A DNA stretch of 64,000 bases from Pardosa pseudoannulata (Eukaryota; Arthropoda; Arachnida; Araneae; Lycosidae). The DNA lies in the NCBI GenBank assembly GCA_032207245.1, contig CM063502.1, positions 114,520,197-114,584,196 of the forward strand. Reading direction: 5' to 3'. Shown one piece after another: positions 62,545-64,000 of this stretch (position 1 is the stretch's first letter; each line of letters starts with the position of its first letter). A program made the position numbers and the translations under genes. Below the pieces are notes generated by a model. That model saw only the letters and a list, made by a program, of their open reading frames with translations, was not told the DNA's origin and searched no databases.

Positions 62545-64000
62545 CACATCATTTTGAAGAATACGGTGAAAAGGTTACCGACAGAGAGAGACTTAAGGGA
62601 TTCTGTTCTATGTGTTTATTCACTTTAATAAAAATGTTCTACTTAGACACCTAAAATTAAATACAGTGGCATACAATAACAACAAAGCTGTTTCTAGAAA
62701 TTGAAAAAAAAGGATGATTTATGTTTGTTTTTCAAATTCAGCTGGTAACACAGGCACATATACCTTTATGCCAATACATGCCTGCGATGCTGTTATCCAA
62801 TTAGCACTTCCCGGAGAGCACGTGTACTTTAAGGAATGCTACGAGCGTGAGTAACATTACTCTCGCTTAGTCCTGATAATTTAGAAGCAGAGACCAAGCA
62901 GAAGATCCCGCAGGATCGGCCTGCCACCGTTGTGGCATTGTGACCACAGACATATTTTGCGTGCCCCAATCAAAAAAGGATTTATAAATTATTTAGAGTA
63001 ATTATTAAAAGATGCTTGTTTTAAACACAGTGTTCTAAAACGAATATCTTAGTCGCTATAATTTTTTTTTATTAAAATGCTAAAAAATCAGTAAAAAATA
63101 ATTATCTCTTTTCATGTCTTCCTCGATTAACTCTGTAAGTAGTAATAGGTAACAAGACTATTTTAATAATAATTAAGATTTAATTGTAAAATTAAGTCAG
63201 AGTAACAGGGTGTGGGATCCATTAAGTCAAAGTCACCTTATGAAAGTTTAAATTGAAAAAACCATTGTACAGTTAAAGTCAAAGTTTACCAGTCATGTAT
63301 ATTATGGTATAATATACGTTATAACGATGGCGTAACATACTATTTCGGTCTTTGTTTTCAACAGCTGAAAGCCTCCGAAATGCATTTCGAATGGGAATAT
63401 TTGGAATTATAAAACTTCCAAAAATGGTTTTCCTTTTGCGTTATTTTTTATTTTAACTGTCTACACGACATATCTCCAGACCTTATAAACAGCAGTTTAA
63501 GTGGATTGTTTGTCACCATACAATTAAAAATTCATGGCTATTTAAGTAATCTTTGGTTTAGAGACTATAGATGCATTACCGGCACAAATATAATTTGCCT
63601 GGAAGCACTTGAACTGCACTTGCGCTTACAGTCACTTATGACCCTAACCAAAAGAACATCTACACCCAACGAGATGGATTGGTTGTGCTTGGAGCGCTAC
63701 GGTCTACTGTTTTGCTGCACGAAGGCTAATGAAAACGGGACCTACTGCTTAAAGCCGATTTCGAATGACTATGAACATACACGGAAATTGCGGGATTCAA
63801 ATCCACGAACTCTAGCATCGATGAGCAACGACCTACCCATTCGGCCATCGTTTGACCCCACGAGATGGCAGACGCACACCAATATAGATGTATTGCATTT
63901 TCCAATCCTTAGTCCATGTGAACATTTATTTCGGCTACCTTGTATTAATTTCAGAATATTTATTGTCCATTAAATTACTTTTGTTTTACAACGCCAATTT
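62543..64000. other. Right end of window, no gene confirmed
   Basis: AT-rich with a modestly GC-richer stretch near 62,750-62,960. The 155-codon plus-strand ORF at 63,506-63,973 overlaps the SINE and has no domain, so I do not call it a gene. Confidence 0.5.
63705..63872 (-). mobile_element. tRNA-derived SINE
   Basis: On the minus strand there is an A box GATGGCCGAATGGGTAGG and a B-box-like GTGGATTTGAATCCC at tRNA spacing. A body with GTATGTTCATAGTCATTCG and TTTAAGCAGTAGGTCCCG follows. It is the best preserved of the three family members in this window. Confidence 0.8.

Noticed and set aside
63506..63973. 155-codon plus-strand ORF as a gene
   Set aside because: Its second half is the antisense of a tRNA-derived SINE and the first half shows no domain, so it is a chance open frame.

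Overview
This is AT-rich, repeat-dense animal DNA with spliced genes and long introns. It holds two genes I can model with confidence. The rest is intergenic or intronic sequence packed with DNA transposons, tRNA-derived SINEs, tandem arrays and (TA)n/(TG)n microsatellites. Gene structure, protein families and the transposon set (piggyBac, hAT, mariner, Ginger, and the 'GERFHQD...ADYCW' family) suggest an arthropod, most likely a chelicerate such as a spider. That is a judgement from general resemblance; a mollusc, for example a cephalopod, cannot be excluded from sequence alone.

Layout. 1-15.3 kb has no convincing gene. It carries a (TA)n-filled inverted repeat, small tandem duplications, perfect hairpins, a SINE and a six-unit ~310-bp array. 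15.3-20.5 kb is a transposon and satellite block: a hAT element split by a piggyBac element, a second hAT element with a perfect 8-bp target duplication, a five-unit ~275-bp array whose units carry a 41-codon reading frame, and a ~175-bp array. 20.6-31.9 kb (+) holds four exons of a secreted PDGF/VEGF-related factor (Pvf): a cystine-knot domain followed by repeated C-X10/11-C-X-C-X-C motifs. All splice phases agree. The signal-peptide exon was not found and probably lies upstream. 32-43 kb is intergenic, with a second, inverted copy of the same piggyBac element, a SINE, a strange indel-riddled duplication and another piggyBac-type element. 43.3-45.5 kb is a DNA transposon with ~130-bp imperfect terminal inverted repeats around a broken ORF of an uncharacterised, repetitive protein family. 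47.4-58.5 kb (-) is an MFSD6-like major facilitator transporter: three confident exons plus a candidate fourth exon that would replace the last codons with a longer cytoplasmic tail. A decayed mariner with a SINE in it sits in the proposed last intron, and a hAT element sits in the first intron. 59.6-62.5 kb holds two Ginger (KRBA2-like) elements in opposite orientations, embedded in (TA)n. A SINE lies near the right end.

The two genes share no obvious function: Pvf would be an extracellular ligand for a receptor tyrosine kinase, and the transporter an integral membrane protein. Nothing here looks like an operon or a clustered pathway. The most interesting material is the layered transposon history: nested insertions with intact target-site signatures, and the TIR-bounded element around the uncharacterised ORF family.
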